From an uncultured Pseudomonadales bacterium (GTDB lineage Bacteria; Pseudomonadota; Gammaproteobacteria; Pseudomonadales; Cellvibrionaceae), in NCBI GenBank assembly GCA_947489425.1, contig CANLDL010000003.1, positions 1-64,000 on the forward strand: a stretch of DNA of 64,000 nucleotides, read 5' to 3'. Of this stretch, positions 1-10,154 are shown piece after piece. Position 1 is the stretch's first letter. Each line of letters starts with the position of its first letter. Both the position numbers and the translations under genes were made by a program. Under the pieces are notes generated by a model that was not told where the DNA came from, ran no database searches, and worked only from the letters and a program-made list of their open reading frames with translations.

Positions 1-126
1 TGGGAGAGGCGCGCATTATACGGCCATAAAACAAAGACGCAACCCTTTATTGCACTTTATTTTAAATAAAAAGAAATTAAAAATATCCGGTCAAACTTTA
101 GCCTTTGACTATAACCTTTTTCATAA

Positions 127-143
127 GGCAAATAGTATTTGCC
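127..143. other. Short perfect inverted repeat downstream of tyrS
   Basis: GGCAAATA and TATTTGCC face each other around a single G, about 45 bp past the tyrS stop codon. No T-run follows on the tyrS strand, so it is not a canonical terminator. It may act as a 3'-end stabiliser. Nothing else is recognised in bases 1-185. Confidence 0.3.
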
Positions 144-185
144 GCCAAATAAAAACCCCTAAAAAAGGCTTCTAGAAATATCAAA

Positions 186-1487
186 TTATACGAGCTTAAA
201 CAAGTGATGACTCTTTCTACCCATACGCACAATAAACCATTTTTCATGAAGGCCATTCTCAATGGTAAATAGACTGCTCGCCTGCATATTCATATCCCAA
301 CCAATGGCAACACCATTAACCAGCACTGCATCGCGCATCAAAGCATCTTTTACCTGCTTACTATTTTTAGCCAAACCAGACGAGACGAACAAGCCTGTCA
401 ATGAGCCCTCCGCCAAAGAAGCGCCACTTATTTCAGAGCTTGGCAGACCATCTTGCTCCAACTGCATTAAATCAGAAGCAGCCAGACCAGCGACACTACC
501 CTCAAAAAGTGAGCGAGTGATTACTTCGGCAGCCCTAAGACCATCGTCACCATGAACCAAACGTGTCACTTCCTCCGCCAGAATCTTTTGTGCTTGCGGT
601 TTACGCCCAGACTCTTTATCCACCTGCTCAATAGCATCTATCTCAACCACATCTAAAAAGGTAAAGTATTTTAGGAATTTATAGACATCGGCATCGGCGG
701 TATTTAGCCAGAACTGATAAAACGCATAGGGCGATGTCTTTTTAGGATCAAGCCAGATGGTGCCCGACTCAGTTTTACCAAACTTTGTGCCATCGGCTTT
801 AGTCACTAAAGGTAAAGTCAGGCCATACACATGCGTGCCATGCATACGGCGCGCGAGATCGACACCACCAACAATATTGCCCCATTGATCAGAGCCACCT
901 ATTTGCAATGTACAGCCATAGCGCTTATTGAGCTCGGCAAAGTCGTAAGATTGCAGCAACATATAGCTGAACTCGGTAAATGAGATACCCTCACCTTCGC
1001 GATTAATCCGCTGCTTAACCGACTCTTTGTTAATCATGTTATTAATAGAGAAATGCTTGCCTACTTCGCGCAAGAAATCCAAGACACTAAACTCACCCAT
1101 CCAATCAAGGTTATTAACAGTGATGGCCGCACTGTCACCCCCATCCTCGAAGCTAACAAATTGCGAGGTTTGCGCTTTAATTTTATCAACCCAACCACCA
1201 ACAACCTCTGGAGTATTTAATTGGCGCTCTTGCGCCTTAAAGCTCGGGTCCCCAATCAGGCCCGTTGCCCCGCCAACTAAGACTATAGGTTTGTGACCTG
1301 CCTGCTGGAAGCGCTTCAATGTGAGCAGTGGCACTAAACTACCGATATGCAAGCTATCTGCCGTAGGGTCAAAACCACAGTAGAGAGTTTGCGGTTCATT
1401 CAACGCCTCAGCCAAGGATTCTTCGCCCGTCATTTGCGCCACTAAGCCGCGTGCTGTCAAATCTGCTAGCAATCCAGAAGTTTCCAC
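186..1487 (-). CDS. tyrS: Tyrosyl-tRNA synthetase (TyrRS)
   Basis: Cytoplasmic class I aminoacyl-tRNA synthetase that charges tRNA-Tyr with tyrosine. The 433 residues are close to the usual length for the bacterial enzyme. Visible signatures are the HIGH-box variant HIGS in [11 protein letters not shown] near residue 47, the tyrosine-pocket segment [11 protein letters not shown] near 200, the KMSKS-loop equivalent KFGKTESG near 235, and a C-terminal S4 RNA-binding domain from about 365. The start codon is GTG at 1487, preceded by an AAAGAG ribosome-binding sequence. The N-terminal sequence aligns well with E. coli TyrS, which supports that start. It is divergent from the M23 peptidase gene, as in many gammaproteobacteria where the neighbour is anmK. 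Confidence 0.98.
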   Translation of the reverse strand: METSGLLADLTARGLVAQMTGEESLAEALNEPQTLYCGFDPTADSLHIGSLVPLLTLKRFQQAGHKPIVLVGGATGLIGDPSFKAQERQLNTPEVVGGWVDKIKAQTSQFVSFEDGGDSAAITVNNLDWMGEFSVLDFLREVGKHFSINNMINKESVKQRINREGEGISFTEFSYMLLQSYDFAELNKRYGCTLQIGGSDQWGNIVGGVDLARRMHGTHVYGLTLPLVTKADGTKFGKTESGTIWLDPKKTSPYAFYQFWLNTADADVYKFLKYFTFLDVVEIDAIEQVDKESGRKPQAQKILAEEVTRLVHGDDGLRAAEVITRSLFEGSVAGLAASDLMQLEQDGLPSSEISGASLAEGSLTGLFVSSGLAKNSKQVKDALMRDAVLVNGVAIGWDMNMQASSLFTIENGLHEKWFIVRMGRKSHHLFKLV

Positions 1488-1719
1488 TACTCTTTATACC
1501 TTTTTAGTTAGTTGATCCAATAATTTTTTTAGGTCGCACACGATACCCGAACTTACAAAAAAAACAAATAAAAGCAGCAAACTGCGACTACACTATTAGA
1601 TATCCACCACAAACTACATGCAGTAGATAGCAGAAAATGCAATTTACAGGTGATTAATTGACGGCATTCTGGTATAAAAGCCGATAATAAAAAATCACAT
1701 ACAGTAACACTTTAAAAAA

Positions 1720-3168
1720 ATGACAAAAATTGTTGATTTAATTAAACATTTTCGCTCTAAAGCAGCATTAAAAGAATTCCCTAAAATGCATGCTCTTGCT
1801 ATAGCCGCACTGGGTTCTTCTCTTTTATTATTTTCTTCCATTACTATACCCTCTAGTGAACCAAAGAATTCCCAGCGCTCTGAAACGATCGTTAAGCTCC
1901 CTCTTTTGAACTCATCGAACAAAACGGCACCCAAAGTCACACAAATCCCAGCGCCTGCTAACACCCCGAGCAACAGCAAAGCCGTAAGCAACGAGAGCTC
2001 TGGCAAATTGGCCAAAATTACCAAGCCAAAGCTTATCGAACCAAAAGTCACTCTCCCTAGCATGGAAAAGCGCTCAGAGACGGTAAAATCTGGTGATAGC
2101 TTGTCTTTACTGTTTCAACGCGCAGGATTAAGTGACACCAGCTTGTTTGAGCTAATGCAAAGCCGCAAAGAGACAAAACAATTAACTCGCTTACACCCAA
2201 AGCAGCAATTTCACTTCGAAATCAGCGATAAAAAACTCTACAAGCTTACTTACCAAAAAAATAAGCTCAATAAAGTGGAATTCACACGAACGGATTCTGG
2301 CTTCGACTATCAAAAAATTACTCTTAAGCCTGACGTACAAACCGCCTACAGAGAAGCAACGATTAAAAACTCGCTCTTCTTAGCAGGTACAAATGCAGGC
2401 ATGGAACAAAGCCTTATTATGGAAGTCGCTAGTATTTTTGGCTGGGATATAGACTTTGCACTCGATATTCGTAGTGATGACCATTTTAGCGTTTTATACG
2501 AAGAGCACTTTCTAGATGGAGAGAAGCTCCGTAATGGCCCTATTTTAGCGGCTGAATTTACCAATCAAGGCAAAACCTTCAAAGCAGTACGCTATACCGA
2601 TAAAAACGGAGATAGCAATTACTTTACTCCTGAAGGTAACAGTATGCGCAAAGCGTTTTTGAGAACACCTGTTGACTTCGCACGCATTAGCTCGCACTTT
2701 AATCTACGGCGTAAACATCCCGTATTAAATAGGATCCGTGCTCATAAAGGTACTGATTACGCCGCACCTACCGGCACCCCTATTAAAGCAGCAGGTGATG
2801 GCCGTGTCACTTGGGCCGGCACTAAAGGCGGCTATGGCCGCACGGTTATCATCCAGCACGGCCAGTCTTATAAGACCCTTTACGCACATATGAGAAGGTA
2901 TGGCAAAGGCATTAGAAACGGCAAACGTGTCAAACAAGGTCAAATTATAGGCTATGTAGGCTCATCGGGCTTAGCTACAGGGCCACATCTTCACTATGAA
3001 TTTTACTTAAATGGTGCCGTAAGAAACCCTGTTCGAGTGCCTCTACCCAAAGCAAAAGCAATTCCAAAGTCAGAATTGAAGCATTTTAAAAACCAAACCA
3101 GCTCAATAGTAGCGACATTACAAAACTATCAGAAGAATATTCAAATAGCAGCAGCCGATACACAATAA
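1720..3168 (+). CDS. mepM: MepM-like M23 murein DD-endopeptidase
   Basis: Predicted periplasmic, membrane-anchored zinc endopeptidase that cuts peptidoglycan cross-links during wall growth. A hydrophobic anchor lies near residues 25-45. A Thr/Pro/Lys-rich linker follows to about 115. An OapA/LysM-like segment begins with ETVKSGDSLSLLF near 120. The C-terminal LytM/M23 domain runs from about 315 to 445. Zinc ligands are visible: H342 and D346 in HKGTDY, and H425 in PHLHYE. The length of 482 is similar to E. coli MepM (440). The ribosome-binding site before the ATG is weak. Its place beside anmK, a murein recycling kinase, fits a wall-turnover role. The symbol is by family; paralogs with the same architecture exist. 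Confidence 0.85.
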   Translation: MTKIVDLIKHFRSKAALKEFPKMHALAIAALGSSLLLFSSITIPSSEPKNSQRSETIVKLPLLNSSNKTAPKVTQIPAPANTPSNSKAVSNESSGKLAKITKPKLIEPKVTLPSMEKRSETVKSGDSLSLLFQRAGLSDTSLFELMQSRKETKQLTRLHPKQQFHFEISDKKLYKLTYQKNKLNKVEFTRTDSGFDYQKITLKPDVQTAYREATIKNSLFLAGTNAGMEQSLIMEVASIFGWDIDFALDIRSDDHFSVLYEEHFLDGEKLRNGPILAAEFTNQGKTFKAVRYTDKNGDSNYFTPEGNSMRKAFLRTPVDFARISSHFNLRRKHPVLNRIRAHKGTDYAAPTGTPIKAAGDGRVTWAGTKGGYGRTVIIQHGQSYKTLYAHMRRYGKGIRNGKRVKQGQIIGYVGSSGLATGPHLHYEFYLNGAVRNPVRVPLPKAKAIPKSELKHFKNQTSSIVATLQNYQKNIQIAAADTQ

Positions 3169-3234
3169 AAATGTAGGCAAGCATATAGAGCCATATCGAG
3201 AGTATCGTTATGGCTTGTCATTAAGGGTGTTTAC

Positions 3235-4413
3235 ATGGAACAACACTATTATATTGGCATTATGTCCGGTACTAGTGCGGATGGCGTCGATGCTGTCATT
3301 GCATGCATTTCCAATAGCCACATCTCATTACTAGAAACCCATTCACTAGAGATTCCAGCACCTATAAAATCGATCATTTTTGACCTTGCTACTAGCGGTC
3401 AAGACGAGATCGAAAAAATTCAGTATTTGGATTTTGAACTTGCCAAATTATACAGCCAGATTTCTCTCCAACTATGTGAAAAGACAGGGATAGATAAAAA
3501 CGACATTAAGGCTATTGGCTGTCATGGCCAAACCATTAGGCACTATCCACCTACCCTAGTTGCTGATAATAGTACCGATGCCAATGGTATCGAAATAAGC
3601 TCAAAAAACTCATCAACACATGGATATACACTACAGGTCGGCGACCCCAATATCATTGCCGAGAAAACCGGCATCACAACAGTAGCAGATTTTCGCCGTA
3701 GAGATATCGCAGCCGGCGGCCATGGGGCGCCTCTAGCCTCGGCCTTCCATCAAGCAGTATTTTCACAACTCAACAATGCCAGAGTCATCCTTAACACAGG
3801 TGGCATTGCCAATATTACGTACCTACCCGCGAAGCACTCGATTAACAGTAATATAATAGGATTTGATACAGGTCCAGCTAACGGGCTGATGGATGCATGG
3901 TGCCAGCTCCACTTAGGTAAACATTACGATGAATCAGGCAAATGGGCAGCTAGCGGCAAGGTTGATGAACATTTGTTGAATGATTTACTGGCACATAGCT
4001 ATTTTGATTTATTGCCACCCAAAAGTACCGGTAGAGAAGCATTTAATATTGCATGGGTAAAAGATATTATCGAACACAAAAAATATGATACCCAAGCCGC
4101 AGATATACAAGCGACACTCACCGAATTAACAGCCAAAACGATTACTGATGCAATTAAAAAAGTTAATGATCGATCAGAGATTTATATCTGCGGTGGAGGC
4201 GCGCATAACAGCTATTTATGCGATAGAATCAAAAGCTACCTACCCAAGAACATATTTGATACAACACAGGCCTTAGGGGTACACCCCGACTGGGTAGAAG
4301 CCACTGCTTTTGCTTGGCTCGCACAGCGCACAATTAATAAATTACCCGGTAATTTGCCCAAAGTTACAGGAGCACAGAAAGAGGTTATATGTGGTGGAAT
4401 ATACTGGGCTTAA
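3235..4413 (+). CDS. anmK: Anhydro-N-acetylmuramic acid kinase
   Basis: Cytoplasmic murein-recycling enzyme that opens and phosphorylates 1,6-anhydro-MurNAc to MurNAc-6-phosphate using ATP. The N-terminal nucleotide-binding signature GIMSGTSADGVDAV (residues 8-21) is diagnostic of the AnmK branch of the ASKHA kinases. GCHGQTIRH near 97 and FDTGPANGLMDAW near 212 are further family blocks, and ICGGGAHN near 320 is the second nucleotide motif. The length of 392 is normal. It lies 66 bp after the M23 gene. The gap holds a small hairpin (AGCCATA/TATGGCT, 3189-3215) without a T-run, so co-transcription is possible. An AAGGGTG element precedes the ATG. Confidence 0.97.
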   Translation: MEQHYYIGIMSGTSADGVDAVIACISNSHISLLETHSLEIPAPIKSIIFDLATSGQDEIEKIQYLDFELAKLYSQISLQLCEKTGIDKNDIKAIGCHGQTIRHYPPTLVADNSTDANGIEISSKNSSTHGYTLQVGDPNIIAEKTGITTVADFRRRDIAAGGHGAPLASAFHQAVFSQLNNARVILNTGGIANITYLPAKHSINSNIIGFDTGPANGLMDAWCQLHLGKHYDESGKWAASGKVDEHLLNDLLAHSYFDLLPPKSTGREAFNIAWVKDIIEHKKYDTQAADIQATLTELTAKTITDAIKKVNDRSEIYICGGGAHNSYLCDRIKSYLPKNIFDTTQALGVHPDWVEATAFAWLAQRTINKLPGNLPKVTGAQKEVICGGIYWA

Positions 4414-4445
4414 GGAAACAGGTAGTTTAGCAATAGACTTAACGT

Positions 4446-4955
4446 TTAAAAGTACACATAACTTTGCTGGTTGAGCAATCTTTTTACCTCCGTAGGACCA
4501 AAAGGTACAGTACCAATAAACGAGTGCACACTTGATCGGCTACGCCCCATGATCCCAGTTTGAGTTTCGCACACCTGGACATTAACAACGCCAAATGCAC
4601 TCAATCTTGCCGCCAAATCAACGATATTTTTATATTCGTCATATTTATCCTTAAAGAAAATCTCTACTTCAGGACCATGCAAAACAATTGAAATAGGATC
4701 CGTGAGCTCAGAAAGTTTACCTTCGAGGTACAGCGACTCAGCACGCTTAAGCGCATCGGCTACCTCTTCGGGAGAATCATTATGAATGCGAGCAACATAG
4801 CCTAAGGGGTTAACTGAAGGGGGGGCAGGCTCAGTTTGTGCGGATACAAAAGGACTTAACCATAATAAAGCCATTATAGTTAAGAGAGAAACAGTCCATC
4901 GAATAGATTGTTTAAATAGAAAAGGAAGCACCACACCCACACGTCGAAGAGGCAT
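4446..4955 (-). CDS. Secreted DsrE-like domain protein
   Basis: Probable periplasmic protein of the DsrE/DsrF-like sulfur-relay fold; the substrate is unknown. A hydrophobic stretch after KQSIRW and ending PFVSA (about residues 15-40) looks like a signal peptide. The mature part carries the pattern of DsrE-like proteins: an N-terminal strand [21 protein letters not shown] near 85, and a single Cys in [13 protein letters not shown] near 125. The start is uncertain. The ATG at 4955 lies 44 bases inside erpA, in-frame GTGs follow close behind, and an ATG at 4874 would remove the positive n-region of the signal. Translation therefore probably starts within the 3' end of erpA. Confidence 0.7.
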   Translation of the reverse strand: MPLRRVGVVLPFLFKQSIRWTVSLLTIMALLWLSPFVSAQTEPAPPSVNPLGYVARIHNDSPEEVADALKRAESLYLEGKLSELTDPISIVLHGPEVEIFFKDKYDEYKNIVDLAARLSAFGVVNVQVCETQTGIMGRSRSSVHSFIGTVPFGPTEVKRLLNQQSYVYF

Positions 4956-5265
4956 TAGGGTTGCTCACAACAAATTTTGAACCCTGAAGACCCTCTTCAT
5001 AGTCAACTTGGGCACCAACAAGAAAGGGGTAGCTCATTGCATCAATCACAACACTCACACCTTCTTTATCTATCTGAGCATCGTCATCGGCGACTATCTC
5101 ATCAAAAGTGAAGCCATACTGAAAACCAGAACAGCCACCTCCTGTCACAAAAACACGAAGTTTTAGCTCAAAATTATCTTCTTCTTCTAAAAGACTATAT
5201 ACTTTTTTAACAGCGCTTGGTGTTATATGAACAGGTTCTGGAGTAAATACTTCGGCGACAGTCAT
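4912..5265 (-). CDS. erpA: Iron-sulfur cluster insertion protein ErpA
   Basis: A-type carrier that delivers Fe-S clusters to apo-enzymes, in E. coli including the isoprenoid enzymes IspG/IspH. It has 117 residues, the normal size for the HesB/IscA family. The three ligand cysteines are present: C45 in GGGCSGF and C109/C111 in TCGCGASF close to the C-terminus. It is the last conserved gene of the argC / DUF6776 / bactofilin block, a neighbourhood that recurs in related gammaproteobacteria. The reading frame of the next gene overlaps its 3' end. Confidence 0.96.
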   Translation of the reverse strand: MTVAEVFTPEPVHITPSAVKKVYSLLEEEDNFELKLRVFVTGGGCSGFQYGFTFDEIVADDDAQIDKEGVSVVIDAMSYPFLVGAQVDYEEGLQGSKFVVSNPNASSTCGCGASFSI

Positions 5266-5345
5266 CTCTTTACTACTCTCTTAATATTGCAATAGGCTAA
5301 TTATCGCGTTAACCAAGTAAAACCGTCAAGTAATTGCAGACAATA

Positions 5346-5798
5346 CTAACTTTTTAGTGAAGGCTCTAACTTAGCTGTTAGTGCATCTGGTTGACCAGCA
5401 TTAGCCGACGTAGTGTTTTTACTAGCAGATGAATGGGACTGATACACTAAATTGCCATTCACCTGAGCTCCTTTAACCATCTCTATCAAACTGTAATGGA
5501 CGTTGCCATTAACAATAGCTTTAGATGCTAATTCGACATGCTTATCTGAATAAACATCACCATTAACCGTACCATTAATAACGATGGTTGGTACTCTAAT
5601 TTCACCTTCAACAACACCTTTTTCGAGCACACGTGCATGTGCGTCAGCCCCTGAAGATACGTAGACATTACCAGAAACCTTACCTTCTACCATTAAATTA
5701 CCGGAAAAGTTTATATCTCCTACAATCTCGGTATTTTTCGACACTAATGTGGTCGAACCTGCAGAGAAAGATGCAGATGTCGCTTTTTTACCAAACAT
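5346..5798 (-). CDS. Bactofilin (polymer-forming cytoskeletal protein)
   Basis: Small bacterial cytoskeletal protein of the bactofilin (DUF583) family, which polymerises without nucleotides and often recruits wall enzymes to the membrane. The core, about residues 20-125, is a run of short glycine- and valine-rich strands expected of a right-handed beta-helix (for example EIVGDINFSGNLMVEGKVSG, then GEIRVPTIVINGTVNGDVYS). The N- and C-termini are Ser/Thr-rich and look disordered, as is usual. The gene starts 5 bp after the stop of the DUF6776 membrane protein, indicating tight co-expression and probably a shared complex. Confidence 0.9.
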   Translation of the reverse strand: MFGKKATSASFSAGSTTLVSKNTEIVGDINFSGNLMVEGKVSGNVYVSSGADAHARVLEKGVVEGEIRVPTIVINGTVNGDVYSDKHVELASKAIVNGNVHYSLIEMVKGAQVNGNLVYQSHSSASKNTTSANAGQPDALTAKLEPSLKS

Positions 5799-5803
5799 AA
5801 CTA

Positions 5804-6544
5804 TTAACTCTCTTTAACTAACCAGCCAAATTTTTTATCAATCGTTGCTTTTCTAGGGCTTTGCACGACTACTTTCATTTCGATTTTTTCAGGTACAAAA
5901 CCTTCAGGAAAGGCCATAGCCCCTTCTATTCGCTGAAAGTACTTAAAGCTTAAACGAATACGCTCTACCGAAACATCCTCGGAGACATCCTTTAGGGCAA
6001 GTCGCACAACTTTATCGGCGCGCTTACCCACTAACACAAAAGTAAGGTAGCCACTTACTTTTTGGTGCTTAGTGACAATCTGTTTAATCACCAAATTATA
6101 CTTATATTCACCCGAAGTACTGTTTTGTAATACCACTGGGGCATCGACGACAATACCTTTATCTCCAGCGGCTGGGCGCATTAGGCTCCGATAGAATGTA
6201 TTATTTTGTTTCAAATCAGCTAACTGTGTCTCGAGCTCAACAACTTGTGCACGGACTTCTTTGTTAGCTTTTCGGTCAACCTCTGTCGCCAACTTAAGGT
6301 TTGCAATCTGCTGTTCAAGCTTTGCAGACCTAGCAAGCTCTTTCTTATGCTCTAATTGCAAAGCAACATATTCTTCTATGGCCCCACCATTAAAACCGAC
6401 TTTGTAATACCTACCGACAAAATAACTAGCCACTACAGCTACTATAATAAACAAAAGCAATAAAAATACCTTGAACGCCTTCATATAAGGGCGATAAGGT
6501 ACTACCGTCATCGCATATTGTTTACTCGGTTTTACTGCTGACAT
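5804..6544 (-). CDS. DUF6776-family single-pass membrane protein
   Basis: Inner-membrane protein of unknown function. A transmembrane helix at about residues 24-47 is followed by a Lys/Glu/Gln-rich coiled coil, about 60-120. A C-terminal beta-rich domain from about 125 onward contains GIVVDAPVVLQN and a terminal GWLVKES. It matches in layout the family encoded next to bactofilins in many gammaproteobacteria. I infer that it anchors or regulates the bactofilin filament, because the genes are almost fused (5-bp gap). The biochemical role is not known. Confidence 0.75.
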   Translation of the reverse strand: MSAVKPSKQYAMTVVPYRPYMKAFKVFLLLLFIIVAVVASYFVGRYYKVGFNGGAIEEYVALQLEHKKELARSAKLEQQIANLKLATEVDRKANKEVRAQVVELETQLADLKQNNTFYRSLMRPAAGDKGIVVDAPVVLQNSTSGEYKYNLVIKQIVTKHQKVSGYLTFVLVGKRADKVVRLALKDVSEDVSVERIRLSFKYFQRIEGAMAFPEGFVPEKIEMKVVVQSPRKATIDKKFGWLVKES

Positions 6545-6649
6545 AATCTATAACGCTATATATCGTTTTAACCACTTAGTTTAATTATCTTTCTTAACTA
6601 CCTATGTATCACCGCCGCTGGTATTAGCATCGCTATATAAGTTACAGGC

Positions 6650-7690
6650 TTAAGGCAATAAAGCTGGCATATCTAAGCCAGTAGTTTCATCAAAGCCAAA
6701 CATTATATTCATATTTTGAACAGCTTGGCCTGAAGCACCTTTACACAGATTATCAATCACTGATAACACAATAACTGTGTCGCTATCCTCAGGTTTGACG
6801 ACCGACAACCTACACATGTTAGACCCTTTAACCGACCGTGTTTGCGGATGTGCACCTACAGGCATAACATCTACAAAGGGCTCATCTTTATAAAACTCTT
6901 CATACAAAGCCTGAAGATCTACATCTATATTATGCAGTCGAGCATATAATGTCGAATGGATCCCTCTAATAATGGGTAATAAATGGGGTACAAAGGTAAG
7001 TTTAGCAGGTATCGAGCCTTTCGGTTGAGCAATACGTAAACCTTGTTCTATTTCAGGCAAGTGCCTATGTCCGCTAGCAGCATAAGCCTTGAAACTATCA
7101 GTCACTTCCGTTAGTAGATTATCAACTTTACCCTGCCTACCAGCGCCACTGGCGCCACTGGCCGAATTGGCAATTAAATGCCCAGGATCAACAAGGTCAT
7201 TCGCTAACAGCGGCAATAACCCTAACTGAATAGAGGTTGGATAACAGCCAGGGCAGGCAATCAATTGAGCTTTAGCAATTTGGTCACGATTAACTTCTGG
7301 CAAACCATAAACAGCGTGCTCTAATAACTCTTTACAGCCATGCTCTTGCTGATACCACTTAGCCCATAAGTCAGCATCTTTTATACGGAAATCCGCCGAC
7401 AGATCAATAATGCGTACACCCTTTTCAAAAAGAGCTGGCACCATACTATGAGCAACACCATGTGGCGTGGCAAAAAATACAGCATCACACTCAGCGAGCC
7501 TATCGATATCGGGGGCAACAAAACGTAAATCAGTATGCCCTCGCAAGCTTGGGTAAATATCTGCTATTGCTACTCCTGCTTCTGAGCGAGAAGTAATCAT
7601 CTTGATATTCACTTGCTTATGACTTACCAATAAGCGTAGTAACTCTGCACCCGTGTAGCCTGTCGCGCCTACGATACCCACATTAATCAT
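6650..7690 (-). CDS. argC: N-acetyl-gamma-glutamyl-phosphate reductase
   Basis: Third step of arginine synthesis: NADPH-dependent reduction of N-acetylglutamyl phosphate to the semialdehyde. The N-terminal Rossmann motif [17 protein letters not shown] (residues 5-21) is clear. The catalytic cysteine lies in [15 protein letters not shown] near residue 149. SGASGAGR near 178 and [10 protein letters not shown] near 208 are family blocks. The length of 346 is typical of the long-form ArgC. It is the first gene of the minus-strand block leading to erpA. Confidence 0.97.
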   Translation of the reverse strand: MINVGIVGATGYTGAELLRLLVSHKQVNIKMITSRSEAGVAIADIYPSLRGHTDLRFVAPDIDRLAECDAVFFATPHGVAHSMVPALFEKGVRIIDLSADFRIKDADLWAKWYQQEHGCKELLEHAVYGLPEVNRDQIAKAQLIACPGCYPTSIQLGLLPLLANDLVDPGHLIANSASGASGAGRQGKVDNLLTEVTDSFKAYAASGHRHLPEIEQGLRIAQPKGSIPAKLTFVPHLLPIIRGIHSTLYARLHNIDVDLQALYEEFYKDEPFVDVMPVGAHPQTRSVKGSNMCRLSVVKPEDSDTVIVLSVIDNLCKGASGQAVQNMNIMFGFDETTGLDMPALLP

Positions 7691-7878
7691 TACTTTATTA
7701 ACCCTAAACTGCCATCAAAAATTTAAACGTCAACTTTAGACCAATATTAATCAATTAGAAAGTAAACTCTACGCTAAAGTACATGTTTTAAGTAAGCTAC
7801 CTTAGTAATATGATAACCTCGCGTTTTACAATAATAATTTAACAATCTACGACCACCTTGAACGAGCCAATTTAATCA

Positions 7879-9639
7879 ATGCCACAGTTTATTAATCAGT
7901 TTCGCAACCGCTTATCTGATATTGATGCTTTACCGCAATTGACTTTTCTTGGGGCCATTATTGGCCTCATTGCAGGTGTATTGATCGTTGCTTTTCGATT
8001 TGCTATAGAAATACCACTCGGCTATCTACTGCCATCTAATAATGAGAACTTCGAGGGCTTAAGCTCTATATGGCACTTTGGGCTTCCAGTTGTTGGAGCA
8101 TTAATTATCGGGGCAGCTTTTCACTTTTTAGATGCAAAGCATCGTTATGTCAGCATTGGGCACGTGCTGGAGCGCCTACATAATTATGAAGGACGCATGC
8201 CGGCTATTAATTTATTTGTTCAATTTATCGGCGGTATTATTAGCTTAATCACTGGCCACTCTGTTGGGCGAGAAGGACCAGCGGTACATATCGGCGCCAG
8301 CATCAGCAGCCTACTTGGCCAATGGTTAAAGTTACCCAACAATAGCTTAAGTACGTTAATTGGTTGCGGAGTAGCCGCAGCAATCGCCGCCTCATTTAAC
8401 ACACCCATTGCGGGCGTTATATTTGCCATGGAAGTCGTCTTAATGAGCTACACCATCATTGGTTTTGTACCCATTATGATGGCATCAGTATGCGGAGCAT
8501 TAATTGCTCGGGCAACCTTTGGCCACGAAGTATTCTTAACTATAGAAACAATAGAATTAAATGGGCTTATCGAGATGCCCTTTATGATTATTGCCGGGGT
8601 TATTATTGCCTTTTTTGCGAGTACCTATATCAAATTACAACTCTCCTTTAATCGCTTTACACACTACCCTATTTTTGCTCGAATCATGGCAGCAGGATTG
8701 CTAACAGGCGGCGTTGCATTGCTTGTACCTGAAATCTTGGGCTTGGGTTATGACACCATCCACTTAACACTTGAGGGGCAGTTAAGCATCGGCTTTTTAT
8801 TGATGTTAGCCTTAGCAAAAATCATGGTCACTAGCTTTGGTGTCGGCATGGGCATACCTGGTGGTATTATCGGGCCTCAATTATTTATCGGCGCCTGCAT
8901 TGGTGCTTCGATTGGTATTATCGGCAACACTATTTTCCCCGAGAACATCCATAACAATGGCATTTACGTCCTGCTCGGCATGGCCGCCATGATGGGAGCA
9001 GTGCTTAATGCACCCTTAGCCGCATTAATGGCCGTATTGGAACTCACTTATAGCCCAGGCGTCATCTTCCCAAGCATGCTCATTATTGTGGTGGCTTGCG
9101 TATTAACGCGATATCTCTGCAAATGCGATGGAATTTTTGTGGCGCAATTGCACTTTAAAGGTACAAAACTAAATATAAGCCCTATTAAACAAGTACTAAG
9201 TACAGTGGGCGTACGCAGTGCTATGAATACATCTTTTATTGAATGTGAGGCAACCATCACAGCAAGCGCAGCTAGTCATCTACTGACGACAAACCCTCTG
9301 TGGGTTGTTATTAAAACTAGCGATAATTTATTACTATTACGAGCTGCCGATTTGGCCCTTGCTCTAGAAGCCAATAAAGCAGATAAAGCAGATAAACTAA
9401 ATATTAACCAAGACAACCCTATTGCAACAAACGTAAAAGACCTCGACTTGCTAGAGATACCTGCACAGCGCTTTAACTTATTATCTATACCAGAATTAGC
9501 AAGTTTATATGAGGCTAAAAAGATGCTCGATAGCTATCCTGGTAATGCATTGTTTGTAACACCACAAATACAAACAACAGCAGATCAGCGTGTCTTAGGC
9601 ATTATTACCCAAGACACAATTAACCATTACTATATATAA
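7879..9639 (+). CDS. ClC-family chloride channel/transporter
   Basis: Inner-membrane ClC protein that moves chloride (or another small anion), possibly in exchange for protons. Roughly the first 430 residues form the multi-helix ClC core. The gating glutamate is E132 in GREGPAVHIGAS, and GIPGGIIGPQLFIGA near 325 is the GxFxP-like anion motif. FAMEVV near 188 holds a Glu at about the site of the internal proton glutamate. The first selectivity-filter motif (GSGIP in E. coli ClcA) is not recognisable in the expected segment near DAKHRYVSIG. The C-terminal ~150 residues form a weakly conserved cytoplasmic tail where CBS domains often sit; I cannot confirm CBS here. Substrate and mechanism are open. 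Confidence 0.9.
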   Translation: MPQFINQFRNRLSDIDALPQLTFLGAIIGLIAGVLIVAFRFAIEIPLGYLLPSNNENFEGLSSIWHFGLPVVGALIIGAAFHFLDAKHRYVSIGHVLERLHNYEGRMPAINLFVQFIGGIISLITGHSVGREGPAVHIGASISSLLGQWLKLPNNSLSTLIGCGVAAAIAASFNTPIAGVIFAMEVVLMSYTIIGFVPIMMASVCGALIARATFGHEVFLTIETIELNGLIEMPFMIIAGVIIAFFASTYIKLQLSFNRFTHYPIFARIMAAGLLTGGVALLVPEILGLGYDTIHLTLEGQLSIGFLLMLALAKIMVTSFGVGMGIPGGIIGPQLFIGACIGASIGIIGNTIFPENIHNNGIYVLLGMAAMMGAVLNAPLAALMAVLELTYSPGVIFPSMLIIVVACVLTRYLCKCDGIFVAQLHFKGTKLNISPIKQVLSTVGVRSAMNTSFIECEATITASAASHLLTTNPLWVVIKTSDNLLLLRAADLALALEANKADKADKLNINQDNPIATNVKDLDLLEIPAQRFNLLSIPELASLYEAKKMLDSYPGNALFVTPQIQTTADQRVLGIITQDTINHYYI

Positions 9640-9674
9640 TTATCTTATTTCAAGTATCTAACAGAGTATCACTT

Positions 9675-10094
9675 ATGCTATGGGTTAAATCGTTCCACAT
9701 TATTGCTGTTGTTTGCTGGTTTGCTGTTTTATTCTATTTACCTCGCTTATTTGTTTATCACTCCATGAGCGAAGACGAAACCAGCAAAGAGCGCTTTAAA
9801 ATCATGGAGCGAAAATTACTCCGAGGTATCGGCACCCCTTCTATGATTGCCACTATTATTTTGGGGTTTTGGGTAGCCAGTTATGCCCCCTATCACACAC
9901 AAGCATGGTTTCAAATAAAAATACTACTGGTTGCCATATTGGTTGTTTACCACTTTTGGTGCGCCAAGATATGGAAGGACTTTTGTGCCGATAAAAACAC
10001 ACGTAGCCATGTTTTTTATCGCTGGTTTAATGAATTCCCTGTACTACTATTAATCGCTATAGTTTGCTTAGTGGTCGTCAAACCCACTTTTTAA
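9675..10094 (+). CDS. hemJ: HemJ-like protoporphyrinogen oxidase
   Basis: Small inner-membrane protein of the HemJ/UPF0093 (CopD-like) family, which oxidises protoporphyrinogen IX to protoporphyrin IX in bacteria lacking HemG/HemY. The 139 residues contain four hydrophobic helices. A conserved His is in WVKSFHIIAVVCWFA near residue 8. The Phe/Tyr-Leu-Pro-Arg-Leu-Phe-Val-Tyr-His block is near residues 22-29. A Lys sits at the start of helix 3 (QIKILLV). The length is typical. The nearby hemL on the same strand supports a haem role. A strong terminator follows. Confidence 0.88.
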   Translation: MLWVKSFHIIAVVCWFAVLFYLPRLFVYHSMSEDETSKERFKIMERKLLRGIGTPSMIATIILGFWVASYAPYHTQAWFQIKILLVAILVVYHFWCAKIWKDFCADKNTRSHVFYRWFNEFPVLLLIAIVCLVVVKPTF

Positions 10095-10111
10095 GATCTA
10101 AATACCAAATC

Positions 10112-10154
10112 AAGAGTAATGTGCAAAATCCATCTGCACATTACTCTTTGTTTT
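10112..10154 (+). terminator. Rho-independent terminator after hemJ
   Basis: A 14-bp perfect stem (AAGAGTAATGTGCA pairing with its complement at 10135-10148) with a 9-base loop is followed by TGTTTT. It lies 18 bp after the hemJ stop and so ends the ClC-hemJ unit before the rhodanese gene. Confidence 0.8.

Noticed and set aside
1-185. tRNA or rRNA at the left edge
   Set aside because: Nothing foldable into a tRNA and no rRNA sequence can be recognised, although tyrS is near rRNA operons in some relatives.
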